Origin: Verrucomicrobiota bacterium | GTDB lineage: Bacteria; Verrucomicrobiota; Verrucomicrobiia; Limisphaerales; UBA11320 | Assembly: GCA_016199985.1 (NCBI GenBank) | Contig: JACQFQ010000062.1 | Span: forward strand, 1-64,000 | Direction of reading: 5' to 3' | Length of the DNA stretch: 64,000 nucleotides | In this document: piece by piece, positions 32,535-42,500 of the stretch | Layout of the letters: each line of letters opens with the position of its first letter | Position numbering within the stretch: position 1 is the first letter of the stretch | The notes under the pieces: generated by a model | Told to the model about the DNA's origin: nothing | Database searches by the model: none | What the model saw: only the letters and a program-made list of their open reading frames with translations | Position numbers and translations under genes: made by a program

Positions 32535-34463
32535 ATGTTAAATCGTGAGTCGCAGACATTCAGCCTTGTCTATATGCCTATGTCAGTGTGTTTCACCCTC
32601 CGATGTTTGGCGATGAGCGCCGGGCTGGCCGGCGTATTGGCGCCGGCTGTCTCGGCCCAGTCACTGACTCCCGATGGCACTGAGTATCCGATCGTGGGCA
32701 GCTACTTGGGTGATCAGGTCTTCCCTTCGGTCTCCTACAACGGCAGCAAGGGCTTCCTCGTGTGGGAGGATAACCATGTTGACGGACACGGAATCAGCGT
32801 TGTTTCGAGGCAGTTGTCGTCGGGATTTTCGGCGGATGTCTCTCCGGCTTTCCGGGTGAACACAAGCCTGGACGGAAACCAGGAGCGTCCGCGAGTGGCG
32901 CTGTTGGGCGGGGGGAACGTGATCTTTGCCTGGCAGGGCGGCAAACTTTCCAAGCAGAAGGTGTATGCTCGTTTCCTGAACCCTAAGGGAGCCTTCTACG
33001 GCAGCGAAGTTCAGATCAGCCAGGACGGAATCGAGAGCCGGGATTCGTCCGTCGCTGCGCTGGCCAACGGAGCGGCGGTAGTGGTTTGGAGCGCGCTCGG
33101 AGGCGATGGAGACTTATCGGGAGTCTTTCTGCGCACAGTGGGCGGGAGCGGGACGCCTATGGGAGAGATTGCCCAGGTGAATCAATTCACCTCCCACAAC
33201 CAGCGAAATCCGGAAGTTGCGGTTCTACAGGACGGGCGTTTTGTTGTGGCATGGATTTCCGAGCAGCAACGCTCTGTCGCGACGGCTGACCGCCCTTTCG
33301 CCAGCTGCGACGTTTACGCGCGCGTTTTTGACTCAACTGGAGCCCCTCTTGGGAACGAGTTTCGAGTCAGCACGGAAGATCGGATTTGCGCCAACCCTAC
33401 CCTTACTGCGACCGCGAACGGCGGGTTTGCGTTCGCATGGACGCAACGCGCCGTAGTCCGGAGCAATGGTTGGGATGTCGTCGCGGCCTGGTATGGATCG
33501 GGTGGCGCAACAGCCGTTGGACCGATTCTGGTGAACACCACCACAGCGGGAGACCAGATGCTCCCCAGCATTGCGGCACTGGGCGACCGGCAGATGGTCT
33601 CATGGATTTCGAGCGCGTTTGGATCGACTCGCAGCGCCGTGTTTGCCCAAGTCTTCCGGGACGGGGCAAGAGTGGGCGCGGAAACTCGAGTGAATACATG
33701 GACTCCAGGCAAGCAAAACCAGCCCGTGGTGGCATCGGATACGCTCACCCGGTTTGCCGTCATCTGGTCCACATTCGTTGGGGCGAGAAGCTACGACCTG
33801 CACGCTCAGCGCTATAGCATTTCCGGGACTCTCTCTCAGCCTGACGCGCCCTATGTGGGCAGTCTGTCTCAGGATTCACTGCAGGCGACTTGGGCCCCTG
33901 TGCTTGGCTATCCTCTCGCAGGCTACGAACTCAGCCTGGATGGGAAGCCCGGTGTGCCTGTCAGTCTGACGGCCTATACGCAGAAAGGGCTTCAGCCGGC
34001 GACGGTCCACGAGTTCCGTGTGCGCTACCTGTTGCAGAACGGGGATGTTTCGCCTTGGTCCAAGAGCGCGAGTGGAAGGACCTGGGGAGAGGATAACAAC
34101 TTCGACGGTCTGCCTGATGATTGGCAGGAGGCTTTCTGGGGGCCCGACTCCTCACAATGGCCATCGGCTTCGGCTGACAGCGATGGCGATGGCGCATCGA
34201 ACGCTCGGGAGTTTTTTGCGGGAACCGATCCCACCGATGCCAAGAGCATCTTGCGCCAAAAACTCTCCCATAGCGGACCGGGCTTGCAGTTGGAGTGGAA
34301 TACCATTCCTGGCTTGGTTTATCAGGTTCAACGGTCGGAGAACGTGGTTCCGCTAGTCTGGGTCAACCTGGGTGATCCGCGACTGGCTCGCAGCTCATCG
34401 GACAGTCTCCTTATCCCGAAGGAGGGTCGCGGCGCGCTTTATCGAGTCGTTCGTATCCGTTAA
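32535..34463 (+). CDS. Large secreted protein with FN3-like and thrombospondin-3-like parts
   Basis: 642 residues from ATG 32535, four bases after the secretin stop. A signal-like segment ends near VSAQSLTPDG. Residues 50-450 are repeated beta blades with the pattern 'P.VA.L..G..VVAW...' (e.g. QRNPEVAVLQDGRFVVAWIS and NPTLTATANGGFAFAWTQ), probably a beta-propeller. An FN3-like domain follows (ATWAPVLGYPLAGYELSLDG, HEFRVRYLL), then a calcium-type repeat (DNNFDGLPDDWQ and DSDGDGASNAREF) and a C-terminal module ending GALYRVVRIR. No enzyme motif. It may be a surface protein or a substrate of the adjacent secretin. Confidence 0.8.
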   Translation: MLNRESQTFSLVYMPMSVCFTLRCLAMSAGLAGVLAPAVSAQSLTPDGTEYPIVGSYLGDQVFPSVSYNGSKGFLVWEDNHVDGHGISVVSRQLSSGFSADVSPAFRVNTSLDGNQERPRVALLGGGNVIFAWQGGKLSKQKVYARFLNPKGAFYGSEVQISQDGIESRDSSVAALANGAAVVVWSALGGDGDLSGVFLRTVGGSGTPMGEIAQVNQFTSHNQRNPEVAVLQDGRFVVAWISEQQRSVATADRPFASCDVYARVFDSTGAPLGNEFRVSTEDRICANPTLTATANGGFAFAWTQRAVVRSNGWDVVAAWYGSGGATAVGPILVNTTTAGDQMLPSIAALGDRQMVSWISSAFGSTRSAVFAQVFRDGARVGAETRVNTWTPGKQNQPVVASDTLTRFAVIWSTFVGARSYDLHAQRYSISGTLSQPDAPYVGSLSQDSLQATWAPVLGYPLAGYELSLDGKPGVPVSLTAYTQKGLQPATVHEFRVRYLLQNGDVSPWSKSASGRTWGEDNNFDGLPDDWQEAFWGPDSSQWPSASADSDGDGASNAREFFAGTDPTDAKSILRQKLSHSGPGLQLEWNTIPGLVYQVQRSENVVPLVWVNLGDPRLARSSSDSLLIPKEGRGALYRVVRIR

Positions 34464-34485
34464 CCATTTGAACAGAACCAATATC

Positions 34486-36051
34486 ATGAGGCTTCGTCAG
34501 TTCACACTCATCGTTCTGCTCGCGGTGTTCGGGCTGCAACGGGGATCAGCTTTCAGTTTGCTGGGCCCCTTCAAGGTCTGGCAGACCGTGGACGTTGGCT
34601 ACAACTTGCCGGATGAGATTGGCGGGCCAGTTCTACCCAGCGAGGGATTCCGCTGGAACAGTCCGACCATCTACTACGGATTTGACCGCGCTTTCATCCA
34701 ATACTTTGGAAGCAACGGTGTGGCAGCCGTTGAGGCCGCAATCGCGCTTCTCAACGCGCTACCCGCGCCGTCCGCGATGAGCGCCGATCTCTCCGAATAC
34801 CCCCTCAACACCCGCCAGGTGAACAATGCGGTGTCGTCGCTGGGCATTTACGACCTGAAGAGCTTGGTGCTGTCCACCATGCTGGAAGAGTTGGGAGTGG
34901 CGTCTGCTGAAAACTTTGTCTGGTCGTTGCGAACGCGACGGCTGATCAACAATACGACAAACTATTCCGTGATTAAGCTCAACTATGATCCTGTCACCCT
35001 GCGGCCTTCTAGTTACGTGAACGGCGCCCTATACACCTACGAGGTTGTTGAAGGTACCTTCCCAACCATCAACGGTCCTGTTCAGGGCGCTGTGGCAGCG
35101 GAGATCAAGCTGGCGGACCTTCGCACCCGAGGCTACACCAGCGTCGCCAGCGGTCGTGGAGTGGGCGCCGACCCAGTCTTCTCCGCGGAGCAGGATCCAT
35201 TCACGGGGGATTTGACTTTCAGCAGCGGGACTTTCTCCTCGGGGGAATACGTCCTCGGGTTGACGCGGGACGATGTGGGCGCGTTGCGACGGCTTTACAG
35301 CCGGAACACGCTTGCCGTTGAGGACCTTAGTTTGGATACCCTGGCGTCGACCACCTCTGGCGGTGGAGGCCCTTGGGACATTCCTATCATCGTCACCAAC
35401 GGGGTCACGATCACCAACAACTTCCTGGCCTTGCGCGGGGGCAGGGAAAAGGTGACATTCAAGCGTGTGGAGTATGACTCCCTGATCGGAAACGTTTTTC
35501 AGCCCTTTAATTACACCTATACGGACACCTATATCCAGGGCGGCCAGTTCAAGAGTCGCCAAGCCACACGAACGATCATCCGGCCCGATATTCTTTTCAC
35601 GGTAGGAGATATCGGGGTCAGCGCGACTCTTCTGCCTGTATTCTCGACTCGCACGCCGACGACCTTCTGGCGCTCCTTCACGGCTGTGAACCGCGACCCT
35701 ACATTCTCCGTGTCGGGCGTTGTGCAGGATGTGGGTCCTGGAGTCATCGAAGGACCGATTGATATTACTTTCAACTCTTTGCTTCCCGTATACTTCAATG
35801 TGCCCAGCGCTAACACGGAGGCGGATGCCTTCTTCTTTGCATGGGGATCGTTTGACGGCTCAGCGGATGCGCCGGTGATCTATCCTACATTTGGTGACCT
35901 GAGTGTTTCCCTGCTCACGCGGTTGGCCACCGGCGGCGCCAATGGGGGCGCAAGCACTCCCTGGGATATTGCCCCATTTCTCACAGTTACAACCAATGGG
36001 ACTGGCCAGGTCACGGCAGGAACCGGCGCAGGGGGCGGCACGACTCCCTAA
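34486..36051 (+). CDS. Secreted protein of unknown function in the pilus-like operon
   Basis: 521 residues from ATG 34486 (signal MRLRQFTLIVLLAVFG..GSA|FS). The N-terminal part FRWNSPTIYYGFDRAFIQYF and GVAAVEAAIALLNALP, and the later LTRDDVGALRRLYS, recall the frame of matrixin-like metallopeptidases, but no HExxH lies between them. The rest is beta-rich and ends Gly/Thr-rich (GTGAGGGTTP). It is 22 bases after the previous gene and 18 before the next, which supports one transcript. Confidence 0.75.
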   Translation: MRLRQFTLIVLLAVFGLQRGSAFSLLGPFKVWQTVDVGYNLPDEIGGPVLPSEGFRWNSPTIYYGFDRAFIQYFGSNGVAAVEAAIALLNALPAPSAMSADLSEYPLNTRQVNNAVSSLGIYDLKSLVLSTMLEELGVASAENFVWSLRTRRLINNTTNYSVIKLNYDPVTLRPSSYVNGALYTYEVVEGTFPTINGPVQGAVAAEIKLADLRTRGYTSVASGRGVGADPVFSAEQDPFTGDLTFSSGTFSSGEYVLGLTRDDVGALRRLYSRNTLAVEDLSLDTLASTTSGGGGPWDIPIIVTNGVTITNNFLALRGGREKVTFKRVEYDSLIGNVFQPFNYTYTDTYIQGGQFKSRQATRTIIRPDILFTVGDIGVSATLLPVFSTRTPTTFWRSFTAVNRDPTFSVSGVVQDVGPGVIEGPIDITFNSLLPVYFNVPSANTEADAFFFAWGSFDGSADAPVIYPTFGDLSVSLLTRLATGGANGGASTPWDIAPFLTVTTNGTGQVTAGTGAGGGTTP

Positions 36052-36069
36052 TGTAAGAGAGATTCTGAG

Positions 36070-39000
36070 ATGAGAACGATTTTGCTACGCGGCTTGTTTC
36101 TGCTGGTCATGGCGGCTCAGGGGGCGGCGGCCAGTTCAGCGCCCCTCCCGCACTACATCAACAAGGGCCCCATCACCGCTCTCGATCCTACTCCGCAGAT
36201 TAATGCGGTGTCCTTCGAGAATCGGAATCAGTTTTCTGTTTCCACGTTCCGGCCGTATGAGACGTTCAATACCCTCAACTTCACCAATACGGCGTCCGGG
36301 ACCTTGGCGAATGATCAATCGGGGTTCTGGTTCGACTACTCCTTCCTGGGAGGGCGAGGGTCGATGTCCAATTGGGTGAACAGAGGCTTGGTGTCGGGCT
36401 TCGGTTGGGTGTGGGTGGACTCAATGAACATCCTGAACGCCGGGCAGGGCATCGGTGTTGGGTCTCGCGGCGTGGTTCATTTGAATGGCGACAATGTCAA
36501 CCTGAGTCGTTCCGGCCTGTACACCGGGAATCGTTTTGGCACCACTTCCGGTTCCATCCTCATCACGAACGGCGGCGGCGGAGACTTGGCAAATGCGAGT
36601 TCGTTTAGTGATGGAGGGATCATTGACAATTACTGGGGAATTAGCAGCAACCAACTGACGCATGCTTCGCTCGCGGCGGACTTCACGCTTCCCAATCCGG
36701 TGACTCCCAGCCACCTTGTTACCGGGACTTCCATCGGGTTCGGCGGCGGCCTGTTCAACAGGTTCACTTTTAGCACAATCCTCCCGAACGGCGCGTTCCG
36801 GGCTTTTACAAATCTCGGGACCAATGTCTTTACTCCCCTTTCGAACTACACCGCGTTCACGCTCACCAATTTCATAGGCGGGGCTGCGATTAAGACGAAC
36901 ATCATCCAAGTCGTGTTTGTTCCCACCAACGGCCTGAGTCAGGGAGTCAATATTGATGTCGGGTGGACGCCGAACCGCGATGCGGCGGGCAATATGCCCG
37001 GATGGGGCTTCGGCAATACAGCGATGGTTGAGTTCTCGCTTGCTGACTTTGATCCCGTGGCCCAGCTCAGCTTCACCAACTATTTGTTCCTGCAGGATTT
37101 CTCCGCGTTTCAAAACACGAACAGGACCTTGGTGCCCAACTCGTCCAGCGCCCTGACTCCCCAGGCATCGACGCGGAGGCCCAATGTCTTTACCTTGAGA
37201 CGATTCGATTTCTCTCAACTCAACGGGCGATTTGTCAGCACCAACAACGCCACCTACGACCCCACGTTGATCAGCAATCCCGACTACCTTTCGAATGTGG
37301 TGACGCTGACCTACGCCGGTTACTCCGGGCAGCTGATTCTGGGCGAGAACACCCTCGGGAACAAAACGAGCATTCGTGTCGGCGATGTCGGATGGTCGGG
37401 GCTGCCCATCAATGATATCAGCAACTTCCCTGGCCGTGTGGAGATCAACGCCAAGAAGCTGAACCTCGATAATGTCCGCATCCATGCCCAGTCCGGGTTG
37501 ATCATCAAGGCCGACGACCTTGTGGGCAACAAACTCCCGATCGTCGATGCGCCGCTATTGAGCTATGACGTGGCCTCCAAGCAGTCGACCCTGACGGTCT
37601 CAAACCTGGTTCGGCCGAACGTCAATCGACTGATCGGCGATGTCTCCGCTTACTCGGCGATATGGCAGAACGCCAGCACCAACGGGGGCACCACCAACGT
37701 GTATCAGTTTCATGTCTTGTTCATTGATCACACGCTTTCGATCACGCAACAGGTCGTGCTCCAGGATCTGAAACTGCGCGCGACAAATGTTGTGATCGGG
37801 GACTACCTGACGGTGGGCCGCAATTTCCTGATCGATGCCCGCAATCTGACCGTCGCGGCGACAGGGGGCATCACGAACGGATCGGGATTCGATCTCGGTG
37901 GGACGAACTTGGTCAATATCTGGAACTTCACGAACCTCGGGACTTTTGCCGTGAATCGGGAACTGCGTTTCGGCTCGGACTCGACCGACATCACGCCTCC
38001 GGTGTCGAACATCGTCAACTACGGGAACCTCCTGGGCGCTTCGGTGGACCTTCGAGCCCAGAGGATCATCAACACCAACGTGATTGCTGCCTCTTCAGCC
38101 AGTGTGAGCCTGGATGCCACCGATGTGATGATGCTCCCTGGAAGTTCCCTGACATCATTGGGACCGGTGATCCTTACCGGCACTCATCTCACCGCATCGA
38201 ATAGCGTCATTGCCGCCGGTGTGGGCACTGCCGGAGGAAATCTGGTCCTCGACTTCTCGGACTCGGTCATGGATGGCGGGATCGGAACCTCGAATATCTG
38301 GGTGACCAGCGACGGTTTCACCATTGCGAACGTCCATCCGACCGGGGACCTGCTTTACACCACAATCATCTCCACCGCGACGAATGAGAACGAGGTGATT
38401 CACTACGTGGGATCGACGGACATGGGTGTCGTCCCTGAGGGCTACGTCAACAATCTGGCCCTGGGACGTCTTGTGCTGGACGGCTCCACGAACACGGTCT
38501 TCCGCTTCTCCCCGCCTCCCGGGGTCGAGAACGTCGCGCTCTATGTGGACTACCTGGAGCTCCGCAATTTCGCCACAAATTACCAGGACTCCATCGTTGT
38601 GGACGAGGGCTGCCGACTCTACTTCGCCAATTGCAGCGTTTCGCCCCTTAAGGTGGCGCATTCCTCGGAGGAGCGCGTCCGATGGGTATCGACCTATGCC
38701 GGTCCCGCTTCCACGACGAACATCGTCTACACCGTGAACGCGGTGAACTATCCCGTGGATCTCAACCTGGGCCTCGCCACGTTGGCTGACATCGACTCGG
38801 ACAATGACGGCGTCCAAAACTCAGCGGACACGACCCCGGTGTGGATACCGCAGCAGGCCCAGCTCGCGGTGATCCTCACCAACTACCTCGATCACCCTCA
38901 GATCGTGGCCGTCGTGGGTAGGGCCTTGCAGAGCTATGACAATGGCCTCACGATCAACTACGCCACGAACTCCATTCTCCATCGCGCGGGCTTGGCGGGA

Positions 39001-39141
39001 CCCTTTACGGTCATCAGCAGCATCGTAACGCCCGTGGTGAACGTGCCCAGCCAATCGGTGCCTTTCATCTTCTACGACTTGGGCGCCACGAATATCCTGG
39101 GCACGTACAGTATCCGCATTGACGTGAGCGAGCCTCGTTGA
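36070..39141 (+). CDS. Giant secreted adhesin-like protein (beta-helix type)
   Basis: 1,023 residues with a signal peptide (MRTILLRGLFLLVMAAQGAA). It is rich in Asn, Thr, Ser, Gly and in short beta-strand turns such as NWVNRGLVSGFGWVWVDSMN and ARNLTVAATGGITNGSGF. These resemble filamentous-haemagglutinin-type right-handed beta-helices. A calcium-binding-like segment DIDSDNDGVQNSADTTPVW sits near residue 915. No autotransporter barrel or PEP-CTERM/LPXTG-type sorting tail is visible. As last gene of the unit it could be a surface filament or adhesin handled by the secretin machine; that is inference. Confidence 0.75.
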   Translation: MRTILLRGLFLLVMAAQGAAASSAPLPHYINKGPITALDPTPQINAVSFENRNQFSVSTFRPYETFNTLNFTNTASGTLANDQSGFWFDYSFLGGRGSMSNWVNRGLVSGFGWVWVDSMNILNAGQGIGVGSRGVVHLNGDNVNLSRSGLYTGNRFGTTSGSILITNGGGGDLANASSFSDGGIIDNYWGISSNQLTHASLAADFTLPNPVTPSHLVTGTSIGFGGGLFNRFTFSTILPNGAFRAFTNLGTNVFTPLSNYTAFTLTNFIGGAAIKTNIIQVVFVPTNGLSQGVNIDVGWTPNRDAAGNMPGWGFGNTAMVEFSLADFDPVAQLSFTNYLFLQDFSAFQNTNRTLVPNSSSALTPQASTRRPNVFTLRRFDFSQLNGRFVSTNNATYDPTLISNPDYLSNVVTLTYAGYSGQLILGENTLGNKTSIRVGDVGWSGLPINDISNFPGRVEINAKKLNLDNVRIHAQSGLIIKADDLVGNKLPIVDAPLLSYDVASKQSTLTVSNLVRPNVNRLIGDVSAYSAIWQNASTNGGTTNVYQFHVLFIDHTLSITQQVVLQDLKLRATNVVIGDYLTVGRNFLIDARNLTVAATGGITNGSGFDLGGTNLVNIWNFTNLGTFAVNRELRFGSDSTDITPPVSNIVNYGNLLGASVDLRAQRIINTNVIAASSASVSLDATDVMMLPGSSLTSLGPVILTGTHLTASNSVIAAGVGTAGGNLVLDFSDSVMDGGIGTSNIWVTSDGFTIANVHPTGDLLYTTIISTATNENEVIHYVGSTDMGVVPEGYVNNLALGRLVLDGSTNTVFRFSPPPGVENVALYVDYLELRNFATNYQDSIVVDEGCRLYFANCSVSPLKVAHSSEERVRWVSTYAGPASTTNIVYTVNAVNYPVDLNLGLATLADIDSDNDGVQNSADTTPVWIPQQAQLAVILTNYLDHPQIVAVVGRALQSYDNGLTINYATNSILHRAGLAGPFTVISSIVTPVVNVPSQSVPFIFYDLGATNILGTYSIRIDVSEPR

Positions 39142-39555
39142 CCTGAACCGTAGCGCCGTCTGATCGGCTGACCGGACGGACAGGATCAATTTGGACCTCG
39201 GCCGACGGCAGCCTTGGGGTCGTTTTGTCCCTCTTTGGGCTTCCGAAGCCAGGCTTGATCCCTTCTCTCGGAGCGCGTCTCCTCGTCAGGTCATTTCGTG
39301 CCAAATAGGGCCACGGTTCGAGGGCGTAAGGGACGGCGCCATACAGATGAAAGTCAAGGTGTTCTCTGCGCTCGCTGACGCCGAATCTTCCACAACCTTG
39401 GCTTGCAACCGTGCCAATCTGTTGGTAGTAACATGCCGCTTGTCTCGCCGTGACTTTCTTGAGTCCAGGGGGTCTGTATTTAGACCCCTTGATCAGGCTG
39501 GCTACGCTGGATGGTCTGTTAAGTGGTTGACCCTAATTTTTTGTAGTTTGAGTTT
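39142..39555. other. Intergenic region before the giant Calx-beta gene
   Basis: 414 bases without a gene. A perfect hairpin GGGGTCT-GTATTT-AGACCCC lies at 39469-39488. The last 30 bases before the ATG are AT-rich. TTGACCC occurs at 39527-39533 but sits too near the ATG for a standard -35. No clear promoter otherwise. Confidence 0.5.
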
Positions 39556-42500
39556 ATGAGGAACCCGAACCGGTTTGTAGGTGTTGTATTGCTGGTGGTC
39601 TTGTCGTTGGGAGTTGTTTGGTGGGCGTATCTCGACTCCCGTTCGGGCAGCGCTCAAATCGGGTCCAGCACGTCTTCCCCCGCCGCGACTGGTGCGCAAC
39701 CTCCAGTGATCCCCGCGCAAGCGATCCCCACCGACAACATCGCCCAGCCGCCTGTTTTTGGCTTGCGCCCCTCAGCGCCCAAGTCCGCGATCGAGTCCTT
39801 CAAGGAGTGGGCGAGTTCCTACGCCAAAGCCGACGCCCCTCATCGCGCGGGGCTGCTCAAGGAGGGGAAGGAAATGGCGGCCGCGCGTCGGATCGAAATG
39901 CAGGAGTTGATGGAGAAGAATCCGAAGCAGTTCCTCGATAAAGCCCTCCCTTTTGAATTGCGCGAGTCGCTGCCCGCCGAAATCGCGAGCGAAGTCGAAC
40001 AGCCTCAGAATGGGCTGGGACATTTCAAGACCTCCTTTGGCGTTCAGGATCCGGAGGGCCCGGTTCGGTTTCTTCGGCCTGTGGAAATCAATGGACAGCT
40101 CTACGCCGCGACCTTCGCTGGAGTTCCGAATCTCCCTGCGCGAGGCCTCTCCACCCCGATGAACGGCGTCGCGCTCGGCGGTCATGTTGTACTCAGTTCC
40201 GACCCTGTCCGCCTGATCTCCTCCGCGGAGGCGGCGTCCCTCAAGGCCCAGGACAAGCTTCCAGCCAATCCGACCTGTGTTTCCAGCGGGGAGCCGGTGG
40301 CGAATCCCGCAGGTTGGGCCGAGGTCGGCGGCAAGTACTACGCGCTCTGTGGCGCAGCCGACGCCGCCACGCTCAGCCAGCAAGTTCAGGCCGCTTCCAG
40401 CGCCTCAGTGCAGCTCGCCGGGTTTGATCCAGGCGATCCGTCCCTGCCCCCTGTTCCCAAAGTGCGGCAGTCGAAGGGACAGTTTCGCGTCTTGGTTGCG
40501 CGCTTCCGATTTCCAGAAGATCCGAGCATGCCCTTGGAGACCATGGACACGACCCAGTTTTCGGATCGAGCCGCGAGTATTCTGCGGGACTGGTCTTATG
40601 GAAACTGCGATGTGGTGCCGATTGTTACCCCGGTTCTCACCCTTTCCCAGGCCAGGCAGTGGTATACGGAGTGGTCTCGCGGCAACGACAACGCGTTCTT
40701 TTTCGGTGGTTTCTTCGGTTTCTTTAACACCAATCAACCACCGGGACGCTTTGAGTCGCTGCGATTGGACGCCGAGAGGGCTTTGGGGTTGTCTGGATTC
40801 GACATGGATTCCTACGACCACGTGCAGGCGGTGTTCCCACCGATTCCGGCGTCGAATTCAGACCGCAACCCGTTTCAACAGGATCCTGGCTCTTGGGCTA
40901 CTTCGACGGGAAAGGTGCAGGGAATCTTTGCGGATAATGTTTATATTGGGACGACGTCCGCCCCCCCAACCACCGCCCAGATTGATAGAGCTTACGGGAA
41001 CAACATTCACGCCATGCTGAATACGCTCGGTGTGGCCTTGGGAATTCAGGGGGCAACCCTTTGCGATACACGCAGCCCTTTCAGAGACCAGTATCCTGCG
41101 ATTCCCTTCAATCTGCGCCCGCCTACGCCTGCGCACATTCTTGAGACGGAGTGGTGGTATGGACAGGAAGGCTACAATCGTTCAGGGATCTACGCGAATG
41201 CCGCCGCTGCCACCGCTTTTGAGCGTGGAGGGGATCCTTTCGACGTGATGGGAGCCTGGGTCTATTCCCTGGAGCAGCAGCACTACAGCGTGGTTCACAA
41301 GATGATTCTCGGCTGGCTTCCGACGAACTACGCCCGGGTGGTCAATGAGAGCACCACGAACCGTCTTTATGCCTTCGATATCCCGACCCTTTCCCCCGGC
41401 AACATCTACGCGCTCGGGGTGCGGAAGGATGTGTTGCGGACGAACTGGCTGGAGTACCGGCGGCGCATCACGGACAACCCCTGGGTTGCTCGCGGTGTTT
41501 TGATGCATTGGGGTCCGTGGGACGGCGCAAACGCCCTGTCTCAGTTGATCGACTCCACTCCAGGCAGCAAGGCGGCCAACGATGGGTTCGAGGACGCCGC
41601 CGTTGTTCTGGGACGGACGTTCTCCGACACGGTCAGCGGCGTTCACATCACGCCCACTGCGCGGGGAGTGGATGGCACCGGCGAATGGATCGATGTTGTG
41701 GTTCAAAAGGGAGATTTCGCCGGGAACCACGCGCCCAGCTTTGACCTGGTTGTGAGCGGCCTCAACGTCCAGTCCAATCAGGTTGTGACCTTCACCGCCT
41801 CGAATGTTTTCGATGCCGACGGCGATCAGGTGGCTTACTTCTGGGATTTCGGCGACAAAACCTTTGGTGAGAATGCTTCCGAGGTGAAGAAGGCGTTTCT
41901 CCCAGGCCAGTATGTGGTGCGATGCGAGGTGTCGGACATGAAGGGTGGAATGACCAGCACCCATGTCGTCATCACGGTGGATGGGGTGAGCACCACGCAT
42001 GTTCACGGGCGGGTCGTCAGCCTCGATCTCAAGCCTCTCGCGAATGTTCGAGTCGCGGCGATCGGAAACAGCGACGCGGTCGGCTTCACCGATTCGGACG
42101 GGCTGTATGATATTGTCAGCATTCCAACGGGGACCGTGACGAACATCGCCCACCTCTACGGCTATCGAATCCTTCCCCAGAATTTTAAGAACGACTCGCC
42201 GCTCCAGGACAACGCGTCGGCGGAACTGAACTATCTCGCGCTTCCGAAGCCGACGGTCAGCGTCGAAGCCGGCGAGGACCTGGATGTCGTGAGCCATGCC
42301 TCCTCAACCTTCCGCTTCACGCGCACGGGCAACTTGAGCCAGCCGCTGCTGGTGAAGTATCGGGTGGACGGGGATGCGGGGACTAACGTCGACTTCACGG
42401 GCTTGGTCACGCCCACAAACCAAGTCTACTTTGGCGTGAATGTCGGGCAGGTCGATGTTCCGGTCCAGGCTTTGCCCAATCCGCTGGGCGGTGGAGAGCG

